This document shows positions 1 to 6,761 of a DNA stretch of 26,444 nt, in pieces. The notes under the pieces were generated by a model that did not search any database, was not told the origin of the DNA, and was given only the letters and a program-made list of their open reading frames with translations. The DNA is from Ectothiorhodospiraceae bacterium. GTDB taxonomy: Bacteria; Pseudomonadota; Gammaproteobacteria; Nitrococcales; AK92. The position numbers and the translations under genes are program-made. Within the stretch, counting starts at the first letter, position 1. Every line of letters begins with the position of its first letter. The DNA is taken from contig JAJUFY010000002.1 of NCBI GenBank assembly GCA_029263635.1, positions 1-26,444 on the forward strand. The letters are read 5' to 3'.

Positions 1-352
1 CTTCGACTCGGACATCGTCACCATCGACTACCGGGTACGCGGCTTCACGCGCGACGTGGCCGGACAGAAGCACTTCATCGATCACGAAATCAACTCGATC
101 CAGAACTTCATGACCGAGGACACCAAGCGTCGGTATCACATGATCGACGTGAACGTGTACCAGGAGCACATCTTCCACACCAAGATGCTGCTCAAGAACC
201 TGGATCTGGATAACTACGTGTTCGGCGAGTCGATCGACGAGCTCACGGAAGAGGAGCAGGCCATGATCCGCCGGCAGCTGCGGCGGGAGATGGCCGAGAT
301 CTTCTACGGGCGCAACATGGAGCCCGGCCAGGACATCGGCATCAGCCTCTGA
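1..352 (+). CDS. speD: S-adenosylmethionine decarboxylase proenzyme, 3' part
   Basis: This is the C-terminal part of a pyruvoyl-dependent S-adenosylmethionine decarboxylase, which makes the aminopropyl donor for spermidine synthesis. The reading frame is open from base 2, so the start and the serine cleavage site that forms the pyruvoyl group lie outside the window. The visible part carries the conserved E. coli-type stretches DIVTIDYRVRGFTRD, KHFIDHEINSIQNFM, VNVYQEHIFHTKMLLK and the C-terminal EIFYGRNM. The stop is TGA at 350-352. It is convergent with coq7; the 161 bp between the two stops show no clear intrinsic terminator. The long-form gammaproteobacterial SpeD family is certain; only truncation by the window edge limits the call. 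Confidence 0.95.
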   Translation, partial: FDSDIVTIDYRVRGFTRDVAGQKHFIDHEINSIQNFMTEDTKRRYHMIDVNVYQEHIFHTKMLLKNLDLDNYVFGESIDELTEEEQAMIRRQLRREMAEIFYGRNMEPGQDIGISL

Positions 353-513
353 GCAAGGAGCCGGGCGCGAGGGAGAGGCCTTGCGGCCGGTCGGCTGGTA
401 GCGCCCCGCAAGGGACGGCTGCGGGCAGGTTCGCGCCGCCTGGCCAGAGGCGCTGCACGGCCGGCCCCTTCGCGTTCCCTCCTGCCACGGGCCGGCGGCG
501 GTGCCGATCCCGC

Positions 514-1161
514 TCAGATCCAGTAGGTCGACTTGGTCATGACCTTCGATGCCAGCCGCATCAGCTGGCGGACCGGCCGTGGCAGTTCGGCGCCGCCGGC
601 GTTGAGCGCCGTGGTGGCGTGCTTGCTCTCGTCTTCCTTCATCTGTTCCACCACCGCCCGGCTCCTGGCGTCCGCCTCCGGCAGCCGCGACAGGTGGCCT
701 TCCAGGTGGGCCTCGACCTGCCGTTCGGTTTCCGCCAGGAAGCCCAGGCTCCACTTGTCGCCCGCCAGCCCGGCCGCAGCGCCAATGGCCAGTGAACCGA
801 CGTAGAAAAACGGGCTCAGGTAGCTGACATGACTGCCGAGCTCTTCGGCGCGGCGGGCACACCAGATCAGGTGGTCGTTCTCCTCCGCAGCCGCCTCTTC
901 CATGGTGCGGCGGACATCGTCGGTGCGGGCCGTCAGTGCCTGGCCCTGATAGAGCGCCTGGGCGCAGACCTCGCCGCAGTGGTTGATCCGCATCAGCCGC
1001 GCCGCCTCCCGGCGTTCGGCATCGGTCAGCTCGGCCTCGGGAATGGCTTCTGCGGGATCGGCCCGGCCGGTCGGGATCGGGTTGCCCAGCAGGGTGCGCA
1101 AGCCGACGTCGAGCTGGATCAGGAGGTTGTCGAATGGAGAATACTGGCGCTGTACGGTCAT
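514..1161 (-). CDS. coq7: 2-polyprenyl-3-methyl-6-methoxy-1,4-benzoquinone monooxygenase Coq7
   Basis: Coq7/CatA-type di-iron hydroxylase that adds the last ring hydroxyl in ubiquinone biosynthesis, acting at the inner membrane. The protein is 215 aa, usual for the family. The ferritin-like di-iron ligands are visible: E64 in NHCGEVCA, the ExxH pair E94/H97 in EENDH, E146 in AETERQ, and a second ExxH, E178/H181, in EDESKH. The frame is open upstream of the chosen ATG, but the extra 34 residues are Arg/Pro-rich and unlike the family, so MTVQRQYSPFD is taken as the start. Coq7 replaces UbiF in many non-enteric gammaproteobacteria. The gene is convergent with speD and divergent from the rplM operon. 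Confidence 0.93.
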   Translation of the reverse strand: MTVQRQYSPFDNLLIQLDVGLRTLLGNPIPTGRADPAEAIPEAELTDAERREAARLMRINHCGEVCAQALYQGQALTARTDDVRRTMEEAAAEENDHLIWCARRAEELGSHVSYLSPFFYVGSLAIGAAAGLAGDKWSLGFLAETERQVEAHLEGHLSRLPEADARSRAVVEQMKEDESKHATTALNAGGAELPRPVRQLMRLASKVMTKSTYWI

Positions 1162-1370
1162 GAGGTCGCTTCCTGGTATGCCTGCTGGAATCTTACACCG
1201 TGGCCGGGTGGTCCGGCAGCCGGCTCGCGCGGCCCGGCTGCGCTCCAGAAGTGGCGGCGGCAAAGGTATTCATGTTGCGCTGCAGCGTTAACGCAAGATG
1301 ATGATACGGATGATGTTATTGCACCTTGATGGGTGTTGACATGTGCGCTGCAACATGAAACGATTGCGGT

Positions 1371-1460
1371 AGTTCGACATGGGATCCCCTCTTAGCTCGG
1401 ACGACTCCTCCATCCTCCTTTGGTGTCTTTCGGCGCGACTCGACCAGTCGCGCTTTTTTT
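1371..1460 (+). ncRNA. Candidate small RNA with intrinsic terminator
   Basis: A plus-strand intrinsic terminator sits upstream of the rplM promoter and cannot serve coq7, which is on the other strand, so some plus-strand transcript should end here. A perfect TTGACA at 1336-1341 with a weak AACGAT at 17-bp spacing (1359-1364) would start an RNA near 1371, giving roughly 90 nt. The body contains two adjacent anti-Shine-Dalgarno-like blocks, CTCCTCC and CCTCCT, followed by the terminator hairpin, the general layout of a trans-acting small RNA. The weak -10 and lack of a known family keep this tentative. It could instead be an attenuated leader of the rplM operon. Confidence 0.35.
1433..1460 (+). 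terminator. Rho-independent terminator upstream of rplM
   Basis: A perfect 8-bp stem, GCGCGACT (1433-1440) and AGTCGCGC (1446-1453), closes a 5-nt loop and is followed directly by seven T residues (1454-1460). The T tract lies on the plus strand only, so it terminates rightward transcription. Confidence 0.85.
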
Positions 1461-1476
1461 ATCCGGTGCGGATGGC

Positions 1477-1505
1477 TTGTATCGCCTTGGACCATTTTGT
1501 ATGAT
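1477..1505 (+). promoter_or_regulatory. Sigma70-type promoter for rplM-rpsI
   Basis: TTGTAT (1477-1482) and TATGAT (1500-1505) are separated by exactly 17 bp. They lie just after the upstream terminator and about 45 bp before the rplM ATG, giving a leader of roughly 38 nt. Assigned by match to the consensus only. Confidence 0.65.
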
Positions 1506-1549
1506 TGCCGGCCTTCCGACGGGAGCGACAGCTTCGGAGTTTTGTCTTG

Positions 1550-1978
1550 ATGAAGACCTACAGCGCAAAGCAGGCAGACATTAAGCGCGACTGGTACGTC
1601 GTCGATGCCGAGGGCAAGACCCTGGGCCGGCTGGCCAGCGAAATCGCCCTGCGCCTGCGTGGAAAGCACAAGCCGGAATACACGCCGCACGTGGACACCG
1701 GTGACTACATTGTCGTGGTCAACGCCGAGAAGGTGCGTGTCACCGGTCGCAAGGAGACCGACAAGGTCTACTACCATCACACCGGCTACATCGGCGGTAT
1801 CAAGAGCATTACCTTCGAGAAGCTGATCCAGAAGGCGCCGGAACGGGTGATCGAGTTTGCGGTGAAGGGCATGCTGCCCAAGAACCGGCTCGGCCGCGCC
1901 ATGTTCAAGAAGCTCAAGGTTTATGCCGGCACTGAGCACCGGCATGCGGCGCAGCAGCCGAAGCCGCTGGAAATCTGA
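1550..1978 (+). CDS. rplM: 50S ribosomal protein L13
   Basis: Large-subunit ribosomal protein L13, an early 23S rRNA-binding assembly protein. The length of 142 aa equals that of E. coli. Conserved blocks include MKTYSAK, WYVVDAEGKTLGRLAS, GDYIVVVNAEKV, YYHHTGYIGG and VKGMLPKNRLGR. The chosen ATG has CGGAG about 10 nt upstream (1535-1539); the frame continues 15 codons further upstream without family similarity. It is co-transcribed with rpsI 36 bp downstream, the universal L13-S9 pair. In other bacteria L13 can control this operon through its leader; nothing specific for that is evident here beyond the short leader. Confidence 0.98.
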   Translation: MKTYSAKQADIKRDWYVVDAEGKTLGRLASEIALRLRGKHKPEYTPHVDTGDYIVVVNAEKVRVTGRKETDKVYYHHTGYIGGIKSITFEKLIQKAPERVIEFAVKGMLPKNRLGRAMFKKLKVYAGTEHRHAAQQPKPLEI

Positions 1979-2014
1979 GTGGACCGCACAGTCAAGCGAG
2001 TGACGGATTAACCC

Positions 2015-2404
2015 ATGGCAGAAAAGAACTACGGCACCGGCCGCCGCAAGACTTCCGCGGCGCGGGTGTTCCTGAAGCCCGGCAACGGCACGATCACCAT
2101 CAACGGCAAGCCGATCGAGCAGTACTTCGGTCGCGAGACCTCGCGCATGATGGTCCGCCAGCCCTTGGAATTGATCGAGGCTAGCGATAAGTTTGACGTG
2201 ACCGCCACGGTGTCGGGCGGCGGCATCTCCGGCCAGGCCGGAGCGATCCGTCACGGCCTCGCCCGGGCCCTGATCGAATACGACGAGGAGCTGCGCACCC
2301 CGCTGCGTCGCGCCGGTTTCGTGACCCGCGACGCCCGCATGGTGGAGCGCAAGAAGGTCGGCCTCCACAAGGCCCGCCGCGCCACGCAGTTCTCCAAGCG
2401 TTAA
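2015..2404 (+). CDS. rpsI: 30S ribosomal protein S9
   Basis: Small-subunit protein S9, whose C-terminal tail reaches the P-site tRNA. The protein is 129 aa, one residue shorter than in E. coli. It shows the N-terminal YGTGRRKTSAARVFL block, the central SGGGISGQAGAIRHGLARAL motif and the ending VERKKVGLHKARRATQFSKR, with the terminal Lys-Arg that contacts tRNA. It follows rplM in the same transcript. The TAA stop is only 9 nt before the 5' end of tRNA-Gln, so the mRNA 3' end is probably made by RNase P cleavage. Confidence 0.98.
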   Translation: MAEKNYGTGRRKTSAARVFLKPGNGTITINGKPIEQYFGRETSRMMVRQPLELIEASDKFDVTATVSGGGISGQAGAIRHGLARALIEYDEELRTPLRRAGFVTRDARMVERKKVGLHKARRATQFSKR

Positions 2405-2413
2405 CGGTTCTCT

Positions 2414-2487
2414 TGGGGGATCGTCTAACGGTAGGACAGCGGACTCTGACTCCGTCAATCTAGGTTCGAATCCTAGTCCCCCAGCCA
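2414..2487 (+). tRNA. tRNA-Gln (anticodon CUG)
   Basis: A complete cloverleaf can be drawn. The acceptor arm TGGGGGA (2414-2420) pairs with TCCCCCA (2477-2483). The anticodon loop CTCTGAC has anticodon CTG at 2446-2448, the T arm contains GGTTCGAATCC, the discriminator base is G, and the CCA end is encoded (2485-2487). The acceptor sequence and loop resemble E. coli glutamine tRNAs. It has no promoter of its own and lies 9 nt after rpsI, so it should be processed out of the rplM-rpsI transcript. Confidence 0.96.
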
Positions 2488-2497
2488 ACGCAAAGAA

Positions 2498-2526
2498 GGG
2501 CTTACGCGCAAGCGTAAGCCCTTTTT
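2498..2526. terminator. Strong, probably bidirectional intrinsic terminator
   Basis: A perfect 10-bp stem, GGGCTTACGC (2498-2507) and GCGTAAGCCC (2512-2521), closes a GCAA tetraloop and is followed by TTTTTCTTTT. An A-rich AAAGAA precedes the stem, giving a T-rich tract on the opposite strand. It ends the rplM-rpsI-tRNA transcript and can also stop the leftward transcript of the NmrA-type gene. Confidence 0.9.
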
Positions 2527-2637
2527 CTTTTGCGTCCGGGGGTGTATTCCGGCTGCCTGATGCGCATAGATCCATGGCGGACATCGACGCGACACAGCCT
2601 GTCCAGGCTGCCAGGGGGCCGGTCCAGGAGTGCGAAC

Positions 2638-3507
2638 CTACTGCTTTCCGAAAGCGCCGGCAAAGTCCTTAGCAAACTCGGCAATGCTCCGTGGGGCGTG
2701 GCCCACTACCGACTGAAAGTCGCTGGTGACCAGATCGCCCCAGTTCGTGCTGTAGGCCGCGAAGTAATCACACGTCAAGTTCACGGTCCACTCGTCGATT
2801 CCCGCCTGCACCATCGACTGCCATGCCGCTTCGAGGGGGACCGGCTCATAGCGCACTGGCTTGCCGGTGGCGTCGCCGATCGCCGCTGCAACCTGATGCA
2901 TCGTCACTGAAGCCGGTCCGGTAAGCGTGTAGATCTTCCCTTCATGCCCTGCCTCGGAAAGAACGCGAGCGGCAAACTCCGAAATGTCGCGCGAATCGAT
3001 AAGCCCCATCCGGCTGTCGGCAAGCGGGAGATACATCACCCCCTGCTGGGCGATGCTTGCGGCCGCCATCAGTAGGTTCTGCATGAAAAAGTGCGGCTTG
3101 ACGATGGTGTACGGGATGCCGGAGCCTATCAACTCAGCATCGGATAGCGCGTGCAGGCGGCTGTTGATGGTGGGGGCGTCGTGCGCTGCGCCGATGGCGG
3201 ACATGCGCACGACGCGTTTTACGCCGGCGCTCCGGGCTGCCCATAGCGCGTTTGAGGCCTGTTCGGGGGCGCGCGGGCCTGGCGGCGTCAGGATCCAGGC
3301 GGTGTCCGCACCTTCGAAGGCGGCTCCCAAGGTCCACGGCTTCTCTAGATCGCCTACCCGCAACTCGACACCAGCGCTCTCAAGCGCCTTCGCCTTGCTG
3401 GGGTTACGTACCAGGGCCAACAGACGATGTTGGGAATCCTTGAGCTGATCGATGATGCCGGAGGAAATGTTTCCGGTCGCGCCGGTGATCAAAATGGTCT
3501 GGGACAT
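2638..3507 (-). CDS. NmrA-like / SDR-family NAD(P)-binding oxidoreductase
   Basis: Atypical short-chain dehydrogenase of the NmrA/azoreductase-like group, 289 aa. The N-terminal MSQTILITGATGNISSGII contains the GxxGxxG dinucleotide-binding loop. VRNPSKAKALESAGVELRVGDL gives the second strand and acidic turn, and ITGATG to RMSAIGA follow the Rossmann order. Relatives act as quinone or azo reductases or as redox-sensing regulators; the substrate here cannot be told. The ATG chosen is the family start and has AGGA about 8 nt upstream; the longer frame adds 33 residues unlike any domain. Base composition looks lower in GC (about 59 percent in the lines counted, against about 70 in neighbours), which with its position behind a tRNA hints at acquisition by transfer. 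Confidence 0.85.
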   Translation of the reverse strand: MSQTILITGATGNISSGIIDQLKDSQHRLLALVRNPSKAKALESAGVELRVGDLEKPWTLGAAFEGADTAWILTPPGPRAPEQASNALWAARSAGVKRVVRMSAIGAAHDAPTINSRLHALSDAELIGSGIPYTIVKPHFFMQNLLMAAASIAQQGVMYLPLADSRMGLIDSRDISEFAARVLSEAGHEGKIYTLTGPASVTMHQVAAAIGDATGKPVRYEPVPLEAAWQSMVQAGIDEWTVNLTCDYFAAYSTNWGDLVTSDFQSVVGHAPRSIAEFAKDFAGAFGKQ

Positions 3508-4167
3508 GCTGGAGTCCTGTTGATGGTGGGGCTGAGCCGGACGTTGCCGTCTCGTGCCGGCGACAGCTGGCATGGGTCCACGAGGCGGCGAGGAGGTCGC
3601 GGGCAATCAGCAATTTCCTCGACGTTCCGAGGGGCTTACGGAAGGATGATGAGGGTCGATACCGCCGAATCCCGACCCCGCCAGCCTGACTTCGCATCCT
3701 GGTTTTCCGGCATCACCCATCCTTGTGGCGGGTTGTCGCCGTATCTCGCAAGCAGCCGGTGTCAGCCCGGATGTTTGCCGGCGCGGGGGAGCTCGCACTG
3801 CGGGCAGCCTGGACAGATGCGGCGCTGGCGTTCGCCATGACGAGAGCCGTCGGCCTGCTTACCGCGGCCTTCCCACGCGCGCGGCTCACGCTTTTCGATA
3901 CGGAACCGGCGGTGCTCGACGCCGGCAGCTGGACAGTGTGCCGCACCTGGGTGGCGAGTTAGGGTACCTGTTCCTTGTCCAGGCCCTGGCGGTGCTCGGT
4001 TACGGTCCGCTGATCGCCGGCGGTGCCTGGTGCGGACCTGCTGGATGGCCTTTCCCGATCGCGGCGCTTTTACCGAGAACGGCGCAGGCAGAGGGGCCGG
4101 CAGGCCGTCCGCGCCCGGCGGGGAGGAGCCGGGCATGCGGTCAGGCCGCAGAAACAGGCGTCGTTTC
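3508..4167. other. 660-bp stretch without an intact gene
   Basis: No complete gene with recognisable similarity is seen between the NmrA-type gene and the DUF2905 gene. The first part should contain the promoter of the minus-strand NmrA-type gene, but no convincing -35/-10 pair was found. The right half contains an open stretch with coding-like third-position bias that is cut by stops (see the possible pseudogene at 3723-4208). No tRNA, repeat array or mobile-element end was recognised. Confidence 0.5.
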
Positions 4168-4208
4168 CTATCTGCGCAGCAGCCAAAGAAGCAGGCTCAG
4201 CACGATGC
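3723..4208 (+). pseudogene. Possible decayed coding remnant, unrecognised
   Basis: From 3723 to 3962 a plus-strand frame of 79 codons has strongly G/C-ending codons and a protein-like composition (for example LRAAWTDAALAFAMTRAVGL and FPRARLTLFDTEPAVLDAGS), then stops at TAG 3960-3962. The continuation looks more protein-like in another frame (LGYLFLVQALAVLGYGPL, about 3965-4018). The original frame then resumes with a basic segment, LLDGLSRSRRFYRERRRQ, near 4041-4094. This is what a frameshifted gene would look like, but no family is recognised and chance frames are common at this GC content. There is no good ribosome site. Confidence 0.2.
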
Positions 4209-4374
4209 TGATGACGATGGACGTGGTGATCGGGAAATAGAAGGCGAAGCCGTCCCGTTTCACGGCGATGTCGCCGGGGAGTCGGCCGAGGCCGAGCTTG
4301 GTCAGCCACGGCCAGGCGATGCCGACTACCACCAGGATGATGCCGAGCGTAATCAGCAGCTTCGGGAATGACAT
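4168..4374 (-). CDS. DUF2905 family small membrane protein
   Basis: Small two-pass inner-membrane protein of unknown function, 68 aa. It has two hydrophobic helices (about residues 5-25 and 48-66) linked by the family signature GLGRLPGDIAVKRDGFAFYF. The ATG lies 2 nt after the rpiA stop (TGA-AC-ATG), so translation is probably coupled to rpiA; a TTG two codons upstream is an alternative start. Family membership is clear from the central signature; the biochemical role is not known. Confidence 0.9.
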   Translation of the reverse strand: MSFPKLLITLGIILVVVGIAWPWLTKLGLGRLPGDIAVKRDGFAFYFPITTSIVISIVLSLLLWLLRR

Positions 4375-4376
4375 GT

Positions 4377-5039
4377 TCAATCAGCTGTCAGGGTGCGTAC
4401 GCCAGCGGCGCCGCCGAGCAGCAGCACGTCCGCCGGGCGCAGGGCGAAGATGCCGTTGGTGACCACGCCGGGGATGTCGTTGATCTCGCGCTCCAGGGCG
4501 ATCGGTTCGGCAATGGACAGCCCGCGGACGTCGAGAATCAGGTTGCCGTTGTCGGTGGTCACGCCCTGGCGCAGTTCCGGCCGGCCGCCGAGCTTGACCA
4601 GCTGGCGGGCGACAAAGCTGCGTGCCATCGGAATGACTTCCACCGGCAGCGGAAACTCGCCCAGCACGTCGACCAGCTTCGACTCGTCGGCGATGCAGAC
4701 GAACCGTCTGGCGGCAGCGGCGACGATTTTTTCCCGGGTCAGCGCGCCGCCGCCGCCCTTGATGAGCTGCAGGTGGCGGTTGGCCTCGTCGGCACCGTCC
4801 ACATAGACCGGGATGTCGCCGACCTCGTTGAGATCGAGCACGCGGATGCCGTGATCGCGCAGTCGACGGGTGGAGGCTTCGGAGCTGGATACGGCCCCGG
4901 CGATGTCGCCCTTGATGCCGGCCAGGGCATCGATGAAGAAGTTCACGGTCGAGCCGGTGCCGACACCGACCACTTCGCCCCGGATCACGTAATCCAGCGC
5001 CGCCAGCGCGGCGGCCTTTTTCTGCTGTTCGGCTGCCAT
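4377..5039 (-). CDS. rpiA: Ribose-5-phosphate isomerase A
   Basis: RpiA interconverts ribose 5-phosphate and ribulose 5-phosphate in the non-oxidative pentose phosphate pathway. The protein is 220 aa. It has the phosphate-binding GVGTGSTVNFFI loop, the DGADEAN catalytic motif with D81 and D84, the IKGGGGALTREKI block with K94 and E103 at the same numbers as in E. coli, and the late TTDNGNLILD motif. The start has a near-perfect GGAGGT five nt upstream; a farther in-frame codon at 5063 is discounted. It is divergent from ilvA (131 bp between starts) and leads a two-gene unit with DUF2905. Confidence 0.97.
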   Translation of the reverse strand: MAAEQQKKAAALAALDYVIRGEVVGVGTGSTVNFFIDALAGIKGDIAGAVSSSEASTRRLRDHGIRVLDLNEVGDIPVYVDGADEANRHLQLIKGGGGALTREKIVAAAARRFVCIADESKLVDVLGEFPLPVEVIPMARSFVARQLVKLGGRPELRQGVTTDNGNLILDVRGLSIAEPIALEREINDIPGVVTNGIFALRPADVLLLGGAAGVRTLTAD

Positions 5040-5170
5040 TTGGTACCTCCTTGCCGCCGGCATGATACGGCCTCTGCAAATTGGGAGGAAGCGCGTTTAT
5101 AAGTGATGCCCGCATGCCTTACACTGGCGCCTCACGCCTCCACGGTGCCCCGTGCACGCCAAGCTAGATA

Positions 5171-6688
5171 ATGACCAAGGCCTACATCGAAAAGATCCTG
5201 ACCGCCTGCGTCTATGACGTAGCGGAACAAACCCCCCTGGACTACGCCCCGCTGCTGTCGGCCCGGACCGGCAACACCGTCCTGCTCAAGCGCGAGGACC
5301 TGCAGCCGGTGTTCTCCTTCAAGCTCCGCGGCGCCTACAACAAGATCTCGCAGCTCAGTCCCGAGCAGTGCGAGCGCGGCGTGATCTGCGCCTCGGCCGG
5401 CAACCATGCTCAGGGCGTGGCGCTGTCGGCACAGAAGCTCGGGATCAAGGCCATCATCGTGATGCCCAAGACCACGCCGCAGATCAAGGTGGACGCCGTC
5501 CGCGAGCGCGGCGCCCGGGTGGTGCTGCACGGCGACAGCTACGACGAGGCGGCCGCCCATGCCCAGCAGCTGGTCGAGGAAAAGGGCATGATCTACATCC
5601 CTCCCTATGACGATCCGGAAGTGATCGCGGGGCAGGGGACGGTCGGCATGGAGATCCTGCACCAGCACCGCCGCAAGCTGCATGCCGTGTTCGTGCCGGT
5701 GGGCGGAGGCGGACTGGCGGCCGGGGTCGCCGTCTACATCAAGTACCTGCGGCCCGACGTCAAGGTGATCGGCGTCGAGCCGGCCGACGCGCCGACGCTG
5801 TACCAGTCGCTGGCCGAGCAGCGACGGGTGGTGCTGCCGCAGGTCGGGCTGTTCGCCGACGGCGTGGCGGTGCGGCAGATCGGCAAGGAACCGTTCCGGC
5901 TCTGCAAACAGTATGTCGACGACGTGGTGCTGGTCACCACCGACGAGATCTGCGCGGCGATCAAGGACGTGTTCGACGATACCCGCTCCATCGTCGAGCC
6001 TGCCGGGGCGCTGGCCGCTGCCGGACTCAAGAAATACGTCGAACGCACCGGCATCCGCGGCGAGAGCCTGATCGCCATCAACAGCGGCGCCAACATGAAC
6101 TTCAGCCGGCTGGCGCATGTCGCCGAGCGGGCGGAGATCGGCGAGCAGCACGAGGCGGTGCTGGCGGTCACCATTCCCGAGCGGCCAGGCAGCTTCCGGG
6201 AGTTCTGCCAGACCATCGGTCGCCGGGCGATCACGGAGTTCAACTACCGCTATGCCGATCCGGAGGAGGCGCACGTCTTTGCCGGAGTGCAGCTGAGCGG
6301 CGGGATCGCCGAGAAAGAGGCGCTGATCGAGACGCTGCGCGCCCGAGGCTATCCGGTGCTGGACCTGACCGCCAACGAGATGGCCAAGACCCATCTGCGG
6401 CACATGGTCGGCGGCCACGGTTTCGGTCGGGTCGAGCACGAGATCGTCTACAGCTTCGAGTTCCCGGAGCGGCCCGGGGCCTTGCTGAACTTCCTGACCC
6501 GGCTTGGCAAGCGCTGGAACATCAGCATGTTCCATTACCGCAATCACGGCGCCGCCTATGGCCGGGTGCTGGTCGGCATCCAGGTGCCGGCCTCGCAACG
6601 ACCGCAGTTCTGCGAGTTCCTGGAGCAGCTGGGCTACCAGTACGCCGAGGAAACCCACAATCCGGCCTACCGGCTGTTCTTGAGTTGA
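5171..6688 (+). CDS. ilvA: Threonine deaminase (threonine ammonia-lyase, biosynthetic)
   Basis: PLP-dependent enzyme that converts threonine to 2-oxobutanoate, the committed step of isoleucine synthesis. The 505 aa match the long biosynthetic form. The PLP-binding lysine is K51 in SFKLRGAYNK, the substrate loop SAGNHAQGVA follows, and the glycine-rich phosphate site VPVGGGGLAAG is present. The C-terminal part (from about residue 325) holds two ACT-like regulatory repeats, starting near AVLAVTIPERPGSFREFC and YSFEFPERPGALLNFL, which bind isoleucine and valine in the family, so allosteric feedback control is expected. The ribosome site before ATG is weak. Promoter elements in the rpiA-ilvA gap are not convincing. 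Confidence 0.97.
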   Translation: MTKAYIEKILTACVYDVAEQTPLDYAPLLSARTGNTVLLKREDLQPVFSFKLRGAYNKISQLSPEQCERGVICASAGNHAQGVALSAQKLGIKAIIVMPKTTPQIKVDAVRERGARVVLHGDSYDEAAAHAQQLVEEKGMIYIPPYDDPEVIAGQGTVGMEILHQHRRKLHAVFVPVGGGGLAAGVAVYIKYLRPDVKVIGVEPADAPTLYQSLAEQRRVVLPQVGLFADGVAVRQIGKEPFRLCKQYVDDVVLVTTDEICAAIKDVFDDTRSIVEPAGALAAAGLKKYVERTGIRGESLIAINSGANMNFSRLAHVAERAEIGEQHEAVLAVTIPERPGSFREFCQTIGRRAITEFNYRYADPEEAHVFAGVQLSGGIAEKEALIETLRARGYPVLDLTANEMAKTHLRHMVGGHGFGRVEHEIVYSFEFPERPGALLNFLTRLGKRWNISMFHYRNHGAAYGRVLVGIQVPASQRPQFCEFLEQLGYQYAEETHNPAYRLFLS

Positions 6689-6710
6689 GGGCGGGCGCTT
6701 TTGCCCGCCC
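6689..6710 (+). terminator. GC-rich hairpin after ilvA
   Basis: An 8-bp perfect stem, GGGCGGGC (6689-6696) and GCCCGCCC (6703-6710), with loop GCTTTT starts directly after the ilvA stop. There is no T tract after it, so it may act as a weak terminator or as an mRNA 3'-end stabiliser. Confidence 0.45.
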
Positions 6711-6761
6711 GGCCGCTGCGCTAACCTCGGTAGTCGCCGTTGGTGCGGACAAGGAGATGTC

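Larger units (their letters stand above)
1162..1549. other. Divergent coq7/rplM intergenic region
   Basis: This 388-bp interval has no convincing protein gene. On the plus strand it holds a consensus -35 hexamer TTGACA (1336-1341), a pyrimidine-rich segment with CTCCTCC (1405-1411) and CCTCCT (1414-1419), an intrinsic terminator (1433-1460) and the likely rplM promoter (1477-1505). An 8-bp inverted repeat, CATGTTGC at 1271-1278 and GCAACATG at 1350-1357, lies on the coq7 side and could be an operator pair; that is a guess. The only reading frames here are a few codons long or antisense to neighbours. Confidence 0.6.

Noticed and set aside
353..513. Terminator in the speD-coq7 gap
   Set aside because: Only short GC-rich pairings (about 5 bp) without a T tract were found.
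1316..2584. Minus-strand open frame of 422 codons across rplM, rpsI and the tRNA
   Set aside because: It is antisense to two certain ribosomal protein genes, and its GGLGFEPRLTESESAVLPLDDPP-type segment is the well-known artefact of translating the reverse strand of a tRNA.
5040..5170. Promoters in the rpiA-ilvA gap
   Set aside because: Several A/T-rich hexamers such as TTATAA occur, but no -35/-10 pair at 16-18 bp spacing was convincing.
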